64,000 nt of DNA. It comes from Bradyrhizobium diazoefficiens (lineage in GTDB: Bacteria > Pseudomonadota > Alphaproteobacteria > Rhizobiales > Xanthobacteraceae). Both the position numbers and the translations under genes were made by a program. Positions 48,939-58,720 of the stretch are shown one piece after another (the stretch's first letter is position 1; every line of letters starts with the position of its first letter). The DNA lies in the NCBI RefSeq assembly GCF_016616425.1, contig NZ_CP067101.1, positions 1,426,001-1,490,000 on the forward strand. The letters are read 5' to 3'. The notes beneath the pieces are model-generated. The model searched no databases and had not been told where the DNA came from. It was given only the letters and a program-made list of their open reading frames with translations.

Positions 48939-49735
48939 CGTGCTTTCGCCGCTTGACTCGGAATGCCGTAGCGAATGATCGAAATACCGTCCCGCTTCTG
49001 CGCGGACTCATCGAGCGTGACTTCGCTCATTTTGACGTCGACGATGCTGCGCAGCGCCAGCGACAGCGTGCCGCTCTGGCGGGCCGCCGAGAGCGTTGCG
49101 GTCTGCGCGGGATTGAGCTCGAGTGTAACGGTCTTGCCGACCACCGCGTTCTGGCCGTCCTTCTCCTTCGGCGCCTGATCGATGGCGAGGACGCGGATGT
49201 TGGCCAGGATGATCTCGGAGGTGACGACGTCGGGCGCGCCGCTGCTCTGGTCCGGGTTCTTCAGCCGGCGCGTGAGAAGGACGTCAACGCGATCATTGGG
49301 CAGGATGAAGCCGCCTGCGCCGGTCTCCGGCGAGATCTCGGTCGAGATCGCCCGCATGCCGGTGGGCAGGATTGCCGCCATGAAACCGGAGCCCTCGGCC
49401 TTGACCAGCTTCTGGTCGCGGATCGGCTCACCCTGAATGAAGGGAGCGCGCGCAATCGAACCGGCGACCTGGGTCGCGCCCTCGGGACGCTCGTTGCGGC
49501 GGATGAAGGTGGCGCTGGCGGTCGCGGCCGGCCAGGTCTGCCATTGCACGTCTTCCGGCTTCACGGTCTGGCCGAGGCCGATGTCGTTTTTGGCCACGAG
49601 AACGTCGACGGTCGGAAGCTGCGCGACCGGAGCCGCCGGAGGCGTCGCAGAATGGTCCGAGCCGTTCGCCAGGTACGCGGCCGCGCCGCCCGCACAGATG
49701 GCGACCGTCAGGACGACAATGCGTGCCCTATTCAT
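48935..49735 (-). CDS. cpaB: Tad pilus assembly protein CpaB/RcpC
   Basis: Inner-membrane-anchored periplasmic protein of 266 residues from ATG 49735 (MNRARIVVLTVAI). One N-terminal helix is followed by a SAF domain (about 45-105; VDVLVAKNDIGLGQTVKPED) and RcpC-type sequence (MAAILPTGMRAISTEISPET, FILPNDRVDVLLTRRL). Thought to help stabilise the secretin. A 128-base spacer separates it from cpaA and holds a CtrA-like box, so a second promoter may start here. Confidence 0.93.
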   Translation of the reverse strand: MNRARIVVLTVAICAGGAAAYLANGSDHSATPPAAPVAQLPTVDVLVAKNDIGLGQTVKPEDVQWQTWPAATASATFIRRNERPEGATQVAGSIARAPFIQGEPIRDQKLVKAEGSGFMAAILPTGMRAISTEISPETGAGGFILPNDRVDVLLTRRLKNPDQSSGAPDVVTSEIILANIRVLAIDQAPKEKDGQNAVVGKTVTLELNPAQTATLSAARQSGTLSLALRSIVDVKMSEVTLDESAQKRDGISIIRYGIPSQAAKAR

Positions 49736-49803
49736 ACGCTTCACTTTCCAACAAGACGCCGCGACGCTGCCGCCGCTGTAACCGGCAGTTGACCAGCTAT
49801 TCG

Positions 49804-49818
49804 TCAAAGCATGGTTAA
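49804..49818 (-). promoter_or_regulatory. CtrA-like box upstream of cpaB
   Basis: Minus strand TTAA-CCATGCT-TTGA matches seven of eight fixed positions of TTAA-N7-TTAA, 69 bases before the cpaB start. CtrA controls pilus genes in Caulobacter; here this is a suggestion only. Confidence 0.35.
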
Positions 49819-49863
49819 TGAGGCGTATCTAAATCGCCTTAACGCCGGGTTTACCCGGTGCGT

Positions 49864-50388
49864 TCAGCGCAGTGCGAGATGAGCGAGGTCGATCGCCTTC
49901 ACCCATTCGGTCTCCGGGTAGACCATCAGCGCGCTCAGCGCGAGCGCGATGCCATAGGGGATGCCGCTCTCCTTGGCGTGCAGCCGCGCGAGCCAGGCCT
50001 GACCCGCCAGCCCGTAAGGCAGCGGCCATTGCCGGAACTGGAGCAGGAGCAGCGTCAGCGCGCCGCCAAACAGCGAGGCGTAGAGCAGGAAGTTCATCAG
50101 TTGCGCGAAGCCAAACCAGAGCGCGACGGATGCCGCGACTTTGGCGTCGCCGCCGCCGACCCAGCCCATCGCAAAGCAAGTGAAGGCCACGACCAGGACA
50201 AGCGCGCCGGCGCAGACGTGACTCAGCATCTCGTAAGGTGCCATGCCGCCGGCGAGAGCGAGCGCGAAGAAGCCCGCGACCAGCGCCAGCGATACCCGGT
50301 TCGAGATCGTCATCGTGACGAGATCGCTCGCGGCGGCGAACGCCATCAGGGCCGGGAAGAGCAGAAGGCGCGCGAGGTCGAGGATCAT
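49864..50388 (-). CDS. cpaA: Prepilin peptidase CpaA (A24 family)
   Basis: Membrane aspartic peptidase of 174 residues that removes the Flp prepilin leader. The two catalytic aspartates are visible: D22 in ASDLVTMTISNRVS and D81 in GGGDAK. About five to six membrane helices fill the protein, and the methylase domain of larger PilD enzymes is absent, as usual for CpaA. ATG 50388 (MILDLARLLL) is used because upstream codons give a non-conserved hydrophilic leader. It lies between flp and cpaB on the same strand. Confidence 0.93.
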   Translation of the reverse strand: MILDLARLLLFPALMAFAAASDLVTMTISNRVSLALVAGFFALALAGGMAPYEMLSHVCAGALVLVVAFTCFAMGWVGGGDAKVAASVALWFGFAQLMNFLLYASLFGGALTLLLLQFRQWPLPYGLAGQAWLARLHAKESGIPYGIALALSALMVYPETEWVKAIDLAHLALR

Positions 50389-50508
50389 GGCTGCGTCTTG
50401 AGGCCTGGGTTTGCCGCGGGACTGGCGTCGCTGGATGCTAGCCGGTGCTGCTAAACAAACCGACAACGGCAGCGGGTTGCGCGAGGGCCGAAACCGCAGA
50501 ACGCGTGC

Positions 50509-50655
50509 TCACCAGAGACTGGCAATGCGCGCGGCCAGCGCGGCCGTCGCAAGCAGCAGCGCAAGGCAGACCCAGTAGACCGGCGAGCCGGCCTGCGCGG
50601 CCCCTGCCGCGTTCGCCGCAATCGCGGCATCGGTTCTGTACTTGCGCAACGCCAC
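50509..50655 (-). CDS. Candidate 48-aa membrane protein between flp and cpaA
   Basis: An open frame from GTG 50655 to TGA 50509, bounded upstream by an in-frame TGA at 50673-50675. The product starts MALRKYRTDAAIAANAAGAA and carries one hydrophobic helix (about 28-46; VYWVCLALLLATAALAARIA). It is on the tad operon strand, just behind the flp terminator and 120 bases before cpaA. The ribosome site is weak (GGCGAG). Position and the sensible positive-then-hydrophobic layout support it, but no family is recognised and chance cannot be excluded. Confidence 0.4.
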   Translation of the reverse strand: MALRKYRTDAAIAANAAGAAQAGSPVYWVCLALLLATAALAARIASLW

Positions 50656-50681
50656 AGGAACTCGCCGTCTTCAAAGCAAAG

Positions 50682-50703
50682 GCCCCGGAGAGCCGGGGCT
50701 TTT
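50682..50703 (-). terminator. Hairpin terminator/attenuator between flp and the rest of the tad operon
   Basis: GCCCCGG-AGAG-CCGGGGC is a perfect 7-bp stem with TTTT on the plus side and CTTTG after it on the minus side, 19 bases past the flp stop codon. It would end most flp transcripts while letting some continue into cpaA and beyond. Confidence 0.65.
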
Positions 50704-50722
50704 GCCGTCGTTCGTCGGTCGC

Positions 50723-50887
50723 CTACTTCAGCGAAGTGCTGATCGAGGTGAATTTCTGGTTCAGCGTGCTGCCGAGATTGTTGACGACGGTGATGATGGC
50801 CAGCGCGATGCCGGCGGCGATCAGACCGTATTCGATCGCGGTGGCGCCGGATTCATCCTTCGCGAAACGCGCAATCAAGTTCTTCAT
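50723..50887 (-). CDS. flp: Flp family type IVb pilin
   Basis: Major pilin subunit of the Tad pilus, 54 residues. Start ATG 50887 with GGAG eight bases upstream. The leader MKNLIARFAKDESG is followed by the class IVb cleavage site G14/A15 and the Flp motif ATAIEYGL with the conserved Glu-Tyr at 19-20. A single hydrophobic helix (about 15-38) and a short polar tail NLGSTLNQKFTSISTSLK complete it. Only one flp copy is present. The hairpin behind it suggests high-level expression separate from the assembly genes. Confidence 0.93.
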   Translation of the reverse strand: MKNLIARFAKDESGATAIEYGLIAAGIALAIITVVNNLGSTLNQKFTSISTSLK

Positions 50888-51092
50888 GAACAAAACTCCA
50901 TCTGGGTTGGGATCGCCTCGTTCGGCGCCGTGCTTGACCCGGTGACCATGAGAGCCGAGCTCTTTCGGTAGAGTTAATTCGATCGTGCAAACCCGCTTCC
51001 CGCGGGATGCTTTCGCCCAAAGTGAATTTCGCCTTAAAGGCGGTGGCTGCAATTCGCTCCGGTCCCAGATGCATCGTCGGGGCGGCGGCCGC

Positions 51093-51121
51093 TTCACGGT
51101 CCCTTACTTCACGGTCCCTTA
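51093..51121. repeat. Two tandem copies of a 14-bp sequence
   Basis: TTCACGGTCCCTTA occurs at 51093-51106 and 51108-51121, separated by one base. It lies between flp and the sterol desaturase gene, where promoters for both must be. Could be a regulator binding repeat or a small slippage event. Confidence 0.6.
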
Positions 51122-51171
51122 AATGTCGCGGGGTAGGCCTAAAAGGATTGGAATTCGCAAGAGAGGCGACG

Positions 51172-51999
51172 ATGTCGAGCCTGCCCATGCAAGTCGCCCT
51201 GATGCTCGGCGAGACCATCGTGAAGGTGATCCCGGTCACCTTCACGCTCGCGGCGGTCTTCACCGTGCTGGAGCATTTCTGGGCCTGCAATCCCGGGGCG
51301 CCATGGTGGCGCAAGCGGGAGATCATCACCGACATCTGCTACTGGTTCTTCGTTCCCGTGTTCGCCCGCACCATGCGAATCGGGCTCCTGATCGTCGGCG
51401 CCGGCGCCGTTTTCAACATCCACGACGCCGACGGGCTCATCGCCTTCTACGACAACGGCCATGGCCCGCTATCGCAGCTGCCTCTGTGGGTGCAGGCCCT
51501 GCTGTTCCTGGTGCTGTCTGATTTCATGCTGTACTGGCTGCACCGGCTTTTCCACGACGGCGGCTTCTGGAAGTACCACGCGATCCATCATTCGTCGGAA
51601 GAGATCGGCTGGATTTCCGCGGCCCGCTTCCATCCCGTCAATCTCATGCTCGGGACGATTGGCGTCGACGTCGTGCTGCTGATGGCCGGTATATCCCCGA
51701 ACGTCATGATCTGGGTCGGCCCGTTCACCACCTTTCATTCGGCTTTCGTGCACGCCAATCTGAACTGGTCCTTCGGACCGTTCAAATATTTGCTGGCAAC
51801 GCCGGTGTTCCACCGTTGGCACCACACCTCGCTCGAAGAGGGCGGCGATACCAATTTCGCCGGGACGTTCCCGATCTGGGACGTGCTGTTCGGCACCTTC
51901 CGTATGCCCGAGGGGCAGCTGCCGAAGGACTACGGCAAGGACGAAGCGACCATGCCGAAGGAGATCGGGGGGCAACTGGCCTACCCGTTCCGCCGCTAG
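51172..51999 (+). CDS. Sterol desaturase / fatty acid hydroxylase superfamily protein
   Basis: Integral-membrane di-iron oxygenase-type protein of 275 residues from ATG 51172, preceded by GAGAGG. Three to four hydrophobic segments occur before residue 140. The histidine boxes are complete: HRLFH (about 123-127), HAIHH (about 136-140), a central FHSAFVHANL and HRWHHTS (about 218-224). Bacterial members act on sterols, hopanoids, fatty acids or carotenoids; the substrate here is unknown. It is divergent from flp and not obviously part of the pilus system. Confidence 0.9.
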   Translation: MSSLPMQVALMLGETIVKVIPVTFTLAAVFTVLEHFWACNPGAPWWRKREIITDICYWFFVPVFARTMRIGLLIVGAGAVFNIHDADGLIAFYDNGHGPLSQLPLWVQALLFLVLSDFMLYWLHRLFHDGGFWKYHAIHHSSEEIGWISAARFHPVNLMLGTIGVDVVLLMAGISPNVMIWVGPFTTFHSAFVHANLNWSFGPFKYLLATPVFHRWHHTSLEEGGDTNFAGTFPIWDVLFGTFRMPEGQLPKDYGKDEATMPKEIGGQLAYPFRR

Positions 52000-52155
52000 G
52001 ATGGGGATGTTGGGACCGCAAACGCCAGTCCGTTCAAACAATAGTCGGCGAGTTTGCGGAACGTTCACGAATTGAAGGCAGGTTAGCCGGGTCGGGCACT
52101 GGCTCCACTGTATCGAGTCGCTTCTGCCGGTTTGTGACGTCCCGGGAGTAAGAGT

Positions 52156-52653
52156 ATGCGTAAAGAATTGCTGCGCCGTCGCGCGCGCGTCTGTCTTCTA
52201 GTTGCGGCCGCAGTGCTGGCATCGCCGGCTGCCGGTCTTGCCGAGCCCACCGCCGACGCCATCGCCGTCAACGTCGACCAGGCCAAGCTGGTGCGGTTGC
52301 CCGGCAAGGTGGCGACCATCGTGGTCGGCAATCCCCTGATCGCCGACGTCACGCTGCAGCCTGGCGGCATGCTCGTCGTGACCGGCAAGGGCTATGGTGC
52401 CACCAATTTCATCGCGCTCGACCGCGGCGGCGAGATTCTGGTGGACCGCCAGATCCAGGTCGAAGGTCCGAGCGACCAACTCGTCACCGTCTACCGCGGG
52501 GTCGAGCGCGAGTCCTACAGCTGCGTGCCGCTTTGCCAGCGGCGCGTGACGCTCGGCGACAGCGACACCTACTTCACCAATACAATGAACCAGGCCGGCT
52601 CGCTGAGCAGCAATGCCAGCGGCAACGCCGGAGCGGGCACCAAACCCAACTAA
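52156..52653 (+). CDS. Pilus assembly N-terminal domain protein (PF13629-like)
   Basis: Secreted protein of 165 residues with a signal peptide (about 1-29, ending AAGLAEP) and one pilus N-domain like the N-terminus of CpaC: KLVRLPGKVATIVVGNPLIA, DVTLQPGGMLVVTGKGYGAT and NFIALDRGGEILVDRQIQV. Two cysteines in CVPLCQRRV and a Ser/Asn/Gly-rich tail follow. Stand-alone copies accompany Tad loci in rhizobia and may cap or gate the secretin; that role is inference. It starts 156 bases after the sterol desaturase gene. The ribosome site GGGAG is clear. Confidence 0.87.
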   Translation: MRKELLRRRARVCLLVAAAVLASPAAGLAEPTADAIAVNVDQAKLVRLPGKVATIVVGNPLIADVTLQPGGMLVVTGKGYGATNFIALDRGGEILVDRQIQVEGPSDQLVTVYRGVERESYSCVPLCQRRVTLGDSDTYFTNTMNQAGSLSSNASGNAGAGTKPN

Positions 52654-52784
52654 CCGGATCGAGCGGCCGGCCATCGGCGCGACCCAAGCGACGCTGGTGA
52701 CCTCGGCCCGGAAGGCCGGCGACAAGGTCACCGGCAACGGCGTACCGTCCTCGTGCTGACATCCGCGAGCAGGACGCCGGAACG

Positions 52785-52810
52785 AAAAAGGCCATGCGTC
52801 GCGCACGGCC
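52785..52810 (-). terminator. Rho-independent terminator after cspA
   Basis: Minus strand GGCCGTGCG-CGAC-GCATGGCC followed by TTTTT, 46 bases past the cspA stop codon. The stem has one mismatch. Confidence 0.75.
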
Positions 52811-52856
52811 TTCTTCTTTCCTTGCGAGCCGATCGGGCCAAGCGCCCGCGGCGGGT

Positions 52857-53069
52857 TCAGCCTGCGGCGCGGAGGTTGTCTGCGGCCGACTTGCCGGAAC
52901 GGCGGTCAGCCACGATCTCGTAGGAGATCTTCTGACCTTCACGCAGCGTGCCGAGGCCTGCCCGCTCCACGGCGCTGATATGAACGAACACGTCCTGGCC
53001 GCCATCGTCGGGCTGAATGAAGCCGAAGCCTTTGGTCGCGTTAAACCACTTCACGGTTCCCATGCTCAC
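52857..53069 (-). CDS. cspA: Cold-shock protein, CspA family
   Basis: Single-stranded nucleic-acid-binding protein of 70 residues. The start is GTG 53069 ([10 protein letters not shown]), preceded by AAGGGA; the ATG two codons later is an alternative. RNP1 KGFGFIQ (13-19) and RNP2 VFVHI (27-31) are intact, and the fold ends in [18 protein letters not shown]. Acts as an RNA chaperone. It is a monocistronic gene with a strong terminator, upstream of infA and the RNA helicase on the same strand in a cold-adaptation cluster. Confidence 0.95.
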   Translation of the reverse strand: MSMGTVKWFNATKGFGFIQPDDGGQDVFVHISAVERAGLGTLREGQKISYEIVADRRSGKSAADNLRAAG

Positions 53070-53259
53070 GGGGGTAGTCCCTTCTCAGATAACACAATGT
53101 GAGGGCCCGCTCGCGCAGGCCGGTTAGATCGAATTTTTGGAAGGGTCGTCAGCGTGTCTGAACCGGCTGTACCGGTGGATGCTAATGTCGTCCGGCCGAA
53201 AATCGATAATTCATTTTATCGGAATTAAGGTCTCAAAACAATCCGCGCGGCACGATTTT

Positions 53260-53290
53260 TTGATCCGCCGCGAGGTCCACGGCGGATCAA
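53260..53290. terminator. 11-bp perfect hairpin after infA
   Basis: TTGATCCGCCG (53260-53270) pairs with CGGCGGATCAA (53280-53290) around a 9-base loop. On the minus strand it lies 36 bases after the infA stop codon but is followed by A, not T, so classical termination is uncertain; RNA end protection is another possibility. Confidence 0.45.
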
Positions 53291-53326
53291 TATACAGTCG
53301 GAACTTACTTCCGCGCCAGCGGCCGC

Positions 53327-53614
53327 CTAGCGGCGGCGGAACTGGCCGCCGCGCTGGCCCGGACGAGGCGGTCCACCCGCCCCACTGGGACGCTCGTCCT
53401 TGTGGCGGAAAATCAGCCGGCCCTTCTCGAGGTCATACGGCGACATCTCCACCGTCACGCGGTCGCCCGCCAGCGTCTTGATGCGGTTCTTCTTCATCTT
53501 GCCGGCGGTATAGGCGACGATTTCGTGCCCGGCGTCGAGCTGCACGCGGTAGCGGGCGTCGGGGAGGATTTCGGTGACCAGTCCTTCGAACTGGATCAGC
53601 TCTTCCTTAGCCAT
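53327..53614 (-). CDS. infA: Translation initiation factor IF-1, with C-terminal extension
   Basis: IF-1 binds the ribosomal A site during initiation. Residues 1-73 are a standard S1-like IF-1 ([56 protein letters not shown]). The protein then continues for about 22 residues rich in Gly, Pro and Arg ([19 protein letters not shown]), making it 95 residues rather than the usual 72. A basic tail of this kind resembles RGG RNA-binding tails. It starts 23 bases after the RNA helicase stop, which has a similar basic tail, so the two are probably co-transcribed. Confidence 0.95.
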   Translation of the reverse strand: MAKEELIQFEGLVTEILPDARYRVQLDAGHEIVAYTAGKMKKNRIKTLAGDRVTVEMSPYDLEKGRLIFRHKDERPSGAGGPPRPGQRGGQFRRR

Positions 53615-53637
53615 AGATTTCTCCAGGTCGTGGACGG

Positions 53638-55197
<1,560 letters not shown>

Positions 55198-55699
55198 GTC
55201 AAAAGCGGGCGCCCGGCGCATTCAGCGCGGCGCGCGCAAAGGGTGTCGAGAAGACACCTGCGTGTTTGGGGTGTCGGATGGCTTGGGAGATATGGGGCAA
55301 GCCAGAGGCCCGTAGGGGGCTTAAGAACACGCGGCTCGCAACGACCTCTTGATTCGCAAGAGGTCTCGACTGCTCATATGGAACATCGAGAGGGCACTTT
55401 CAAGGCAATTGACCTCAAATAGCAATTGCAGTGCAGAAATAGTTATGCCGGAAATTTAGCCAAATTGGACCAGTTGCCCAAAAAATGATCTGCCTGCCGC
55501 TTTGGCATACATTTGGATTGCTCACGTTTTAGGCCGCGTCTTCCTCGCGAAACTTCGTTTTTCGACGGTTCTTACATAAAAATCAATGGGTTGGCCGGTG
55601 CTCAGTTCATGGCACGGTTCTTGCGAATCCGTTAATCGCAGGCGGCCGTGGGGCCGTTTCGCAGCGTTTTCACGTCTGCGTCAGGGAGATGAGACACTC
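55198..55699. other. Divergent regulatory spacer between the RNA helicase and urtA
   Basis: The helicase leader side holds two hairpins: GTGTC/GACAC around 55243-55257 and the perfect 9-bp stem GACCTCTTG (55343-55351) with CAAGAGGTC (55357-55365), consistent with a structured 5' leader. From about 55400 to 55600 the DNA is AT-richer than its surroundings and likely contains activator sites for urtA, though no clear NtrC palindrome was found. A sigma-54 promoter is at 55610. No gene was recognised. Confidence 0.5.
55610..55624 (+). promoter_or_regulatory. Sigma-54 promoter of the urea uptake operon
   Basis: TGGCACGGTTCTTGC matches the sigma-54 consensus TGGCAC-N5-TTGC at every fixed position, with GG and GC correctly spaced. 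The expected transcript start is near 55636, about 65 bases before the urtA ATG. This fits nitrogen control through RpoN and NtrC, as known for urea transport genes in other bacteria. Confidence 0.75.
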
Positions 55700-57028
55700 A
55701 TGTTAAGCAAATCCACTCACGATAGAGCGGCGTCATTGAGCCGCCGCGGCGTGCTTGCCGCGACCGCCGGACTGGTGCTCGGTCTGGCTTCATTGACCGG
55801 CGCGAAGGCCGCGGACGACACCATCAAGGTCGGCGTGCTGCACTCCCTTTCCGGCACCATGGCCATCAGCGAAACCACGCTGAAGGACACCATCCTTTTC
55901 CTGATCGACGAGCAGAACAAGAAGGGCGGCGTTCTCGGCAAGAAGCTCGAAGCCGTCGTCGTCGACCCCGCGTCGAACTGGCCGCTGTTCGCCGAGAAGG
56001 CGCGCGAGCTGATCACCAAGGACAAGGTCGCGGTGGTGTTCGGCTGCTGGACCTCGGTGTCGCGCAAGTCGGTGCTCCCGGTCTTCAAGGAGCTCAACAA
56101 CATCCTGTTCTACCCCGTGCAGTACGAGGGTGAGGAGAGCGAGCGCAACGTGTTCTACACGGGCGCGGCGCCGAACCAGCAGGCGATCCCGGCCGTCGAC
56201 TACCTGATGAAGGAAGAGAAGGTGAAGCGCTGGGTGCTCGCAGGCACCGACTACGTGTATCCGCGCACCACCAACAAGATCCTGGAGGCCTATCTGAAGT
56301 CCAAGGGCGTCGCCCAGGAAGACATCATGATCAACTACACGCCGTTCGGTCACTCCGACTGGCAGACGATCGTGGCCGACATCAAAAAGTTCGGCTCGGC
56401 CGGCAAGAAGACCGCCGTGGTCTCGACCATCAACGGCGATGCCAACGTTCCCTTCTACAAGGAGCTCGGCAACCAGGGAGTCAAGGCGAAGGACATCCCG
56501 GTGGTGGCGTTCTCGGTCGGTGAGGAAGAGCTCGCCGGCATCGACACCAAGCCGCTGGTCGGTCACCTCGCTGCCTGGAACTACTTCGAATCGATCAAGA
56601 CCAAGGACGGATCGAACGAGAAGTTCATCAAGAACTGGCAGGCCTACACCAAAAATCCGAAGCGCGTGACCAACGATCCGATGGAAGCGCACGTGATCGG
56701 CTTCAACATGTGGGTGAAGGCGGTCGAGAAGGTGAAGTCGACCGATCCGGACAAGGTGATCGACGCGCTTCCCGGGATCGAAGCGCCGAACCTGACCGGC
56801 GGCGTGTCGAAGATGCTGCCGAACCATCACATCACCAAGCCGGTGTTCATCGGCGAGATCAAGGGCAACGGCCAGTTCGACGTGGTCTGGAAAACCCCCG
56901 GCCTCGTGGCGGGCGATGCCTGGTCGAAGGAGCTCGAGGGCTCCAAGGACCTGATCGGCGACTGGGTCGGCAAGAAGTGCGGCAACTTCAACACCAAGAC
57001 CAACAAGTGCCTCGGTTCGGGCTCCTGA
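55700..57028 (+). CDS. urtA: Urea ABC transporter substrate-binding protein
   Basis: Periplasmic urea/short-amide binding protein, 442 residues from ATG 55700 (MLSKSTHDRAASL); upstream in-frame codons lie across the sigma-54 promoter. A twin-arginine-type signal (SLSRRGVLAATAGLVLG) suggests Tat export. Mature motifs: IKVGVLHSLSGTMAISETTL, KAREL-type helix, VVFGCWTSVSRKSVLPVFKE, FYPVQYEGEESERNVFYTGA and AWNYFESIKTKD, all typical of UrtA rather than LivJ. It is followed by the full urtBCDE set and urease genes. Confidence 0.96.
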   Translation: MLSKSTHDRAASLSRRGVLAATAGLVLGLASLTGAKAADDTIKVGVLHSLSGTMAISETTLKDTILFLIDEQNKKGGVLGKKLEAVVVDPASNWPLFAEKARELITKDKVAVVFGCWTSVSRKSVLPVFKELNNILFYPVQYEGEESERNVFYTGAAPNQQAIPAVDYLMKEEKVKRWVLAGTDYVYPRTTNKILEAYLKSKGVAQEDIMINYTPFGHSDWQTIVADIKKFGSAGKKTAVVSTINGDANVPFYKELGNQGVKAKDIPVVAFSVGEEELAGIDTKPLVGHLAAWNYFESIKTKDGSNEKFIKNWQAYTKNPKRVTNDPMEAHVIGFNMWVKAVEKVKSTDPDKVIDALPGIEAPNLTGGVSKMLPNHHITKPVFIGEIKGNGQFDVVWKTPGLVAGDAWSKELEGSKDLIGDWVGKKCGNFNTKTNKCLGSGS

Positions 57029-57112
57029 TCCGGATCTGACGCTCCATTGCACGATGGGAGAGGGCGGCGATCCCGCCGCCTTCTCCACTCATTTCTGCCG
57101 GGGTCATTCACA

Positions 57113-58720
57113 GTGCCAGCCTATTTGTCCGCGCGCCTCTGCTCGCTTGCGCTCTCGCTATTGCTGATCGCATTCGCGCTGCCGGCCTTCGCCGGTCCGT
57201 TCGAGGACGGGGTCGCCAAGTTCGCCAATGACGATTTCCCAGATACGGAAGAGGCCATCGGTGTGGTTGCCGGGAGCGGCAACCCGCTGGCCTTTCCCAT
57301 CATCAGCGCGCTCCAGGACGGCCGCCTGATGGCCGACCCCGATAGCAAGAAGGTTTACGTCACCGGCACCGACGGCAAGTCGATCGATGCCGCGACCGGT
57401 CAGGCGGTGGCCAGCGTTCCCGACAGCGCGAGCGCGGTCCGCCTCAACAACCGCCTGCGCCGCAGCGTCGACGCCGCGCTCGGCAGCCTGACGCTGCAGT
57501 CGCCGGACGTCGGAGCGCGCCTCGAGGCCGCGCAATCCGTCCTCAAGTCGCATGAGGAGACCGCGCTCGAGCCGGTCGATGCTGCGCTTGCCAAGGAAAC
57601 CAACAGATCGGTCAAGGCTGCGCTCGGGGAGGCCCGCGCGGCCATCCTGCTGTTCAAGGCAGATGCCTCCGAGATCCAGAAGCTCGAGGCGGTCGCCACC
57701 CTCAAGGCGCGCGGCGACCAGGAAGCGCTGGCGCTGCTTACCGGGATGGGCGACCAGCCGGCCTCGGTGAGCAAGGCCGCCGCGAGCGCGATCGGCGCGA
57801 TCCAGAATTCGCTCGCGATCTGGTCCATGGTGCAGAACGCCTGGTACGGGCTCTCGCTCGGCTCGGTGCTGCTGCTCGCCGCGATCGGGCTCGCCATCAC
57901 TTTCGGCGTGATGGGCGTGATCAACATGGCGCATGGCGAGATGGTGATGATCGGAGCCTACACCACCTTCGTCGTGCAGGAGGTGATCCGCACCCGCTAT
58001 CCCGGCCTGTTCGACTATTCGCTGCTGATCGCCGTGCCGCTCGCCTTCGTCGTCGCTGGCGCGATCGGCGTGCTGATCGAGCGCAGCATCATCCGTTTCC
58101 TCTACGGCCGTCCGCTGGAGACGCTGCTTGCGACCTGGGGCCTGTCGCTGGTGCTCCAGCAGGCGGTGCGCACCATGTTCGGCCCGACCAACCGTGAGGT
58201 CGGCAACCCCTCCTGGATGAGCGGCGCCTTTGAGCTCGGCCAGATCACCATCACCTATAACCGGCTCTGGATCCTCTGCTTCACGCTCGCCGTGTTCGCG
58301 ATCCTGCTCGCGATGCTGCGTTACACCGCGCTCGGCCTCGAGATGCGCGCGGTGACGCAGAACCGCCGCATGGCGGCCTCGATGGGCATCGCTACCTCGC
58401 GCGTCGATGCGCTCACATTTGGTCTCGGTTCGGGCATTGCGGGCATTGCCGGGGTGGCGCTATCGCAGATCGACAATGTCAGTCCCAATCTCGGCCAGAG
58501 CTATATCATCGACAGTTTCATGGTCGTGGTGTTCGGCGGGGTCGGCAATCTCTGGGGCACGCTGGTCGGCGCCTTCACGCTCGGCATCGCCAACAAGTTC
58601 CTGGAGCCGGTCGCCGGCGCCGTGCTCGGCAAGATCGCCATCCTGGTTCTGATCATCCTGTTCATTCAAAAGCGCCCGCGCGGCCTGTTCGCGCTCAAGG
58701 GCCGTGCGGTGGAAGCATGA
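57113..58720 (+). CDS. urtB: Urea ABC transporter permease UrtB
   Basis: Permease of 535 residues from GTG 57113 (MPAYLSARLCSLALS); the ribosome site is weak. A signal-like segment is followed by a periplasmic alpha-helical region (about 25-235; FPDTEEAIGVVAGSGNPLAF, AVRLNNRLRRSVDAALGSLT), a long N-terminal extension common in UrtB. The membrane domain from about 245 is LivH-like: IGLAITFGVMGVINMAHGEM, LGLEMRAVTQNRRMAASMGI (coupling loop) and SFMVVVFGGVGNLWGTLVGA. It overlaps urtC by four bases (ATGA). Confidence 0.95.
   Translation: MPAYLSARLCSLALSLLLIAFALPAFAGPFEDGVAKFANDDFPDTEEAIGVVAGSGNPLAFPIISALQDGRLMADPDSKKVYVTGTDGKSIDAATGQAVASVPDSASAVRLNNRLRRSVDAALGSLTLQSPDVGARLEAAQSVLKSHEETALEPVDAALAKETNRSVKAALGEARAAILLFKADASEIQKLEAVATLKARGDQEALALLTGMGDQPASVSKAAASAIGAIQNSLAIWSMVQNAWYGLSLGSVLLLAAIGLAITFGVMGVINMAHGEMVMIGAYTTFVVQEVIRTRYPGLFDYSLLIAVPLAFVVAGAIGVLIERSIIRFLYGRPLETLLATWGLSLVLQQAVRTMFGPTNREVGNPSWMSGAFELGQITITYNRLWILCFTLAVFAILLAMLRYTALGLEMRAVTQNRRMAASMGIATSRVDALTFGLGSGIAGIAGVALSQIDNVSPNLGQSYIIDSFMVVVFGGVGNLWGTLVGAFTLGIANKFLEPVAGAVLGKIAILVLIILFIQKRPRGLFALKGRAVEA

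Noticed and set aside
50445-50945. A 166-codon plus-strand open frame across the flp region
   Set aside because: It is antisense to flp and the terminator and is rich in Arg, Pro and Ser, typical of a shadow frame.
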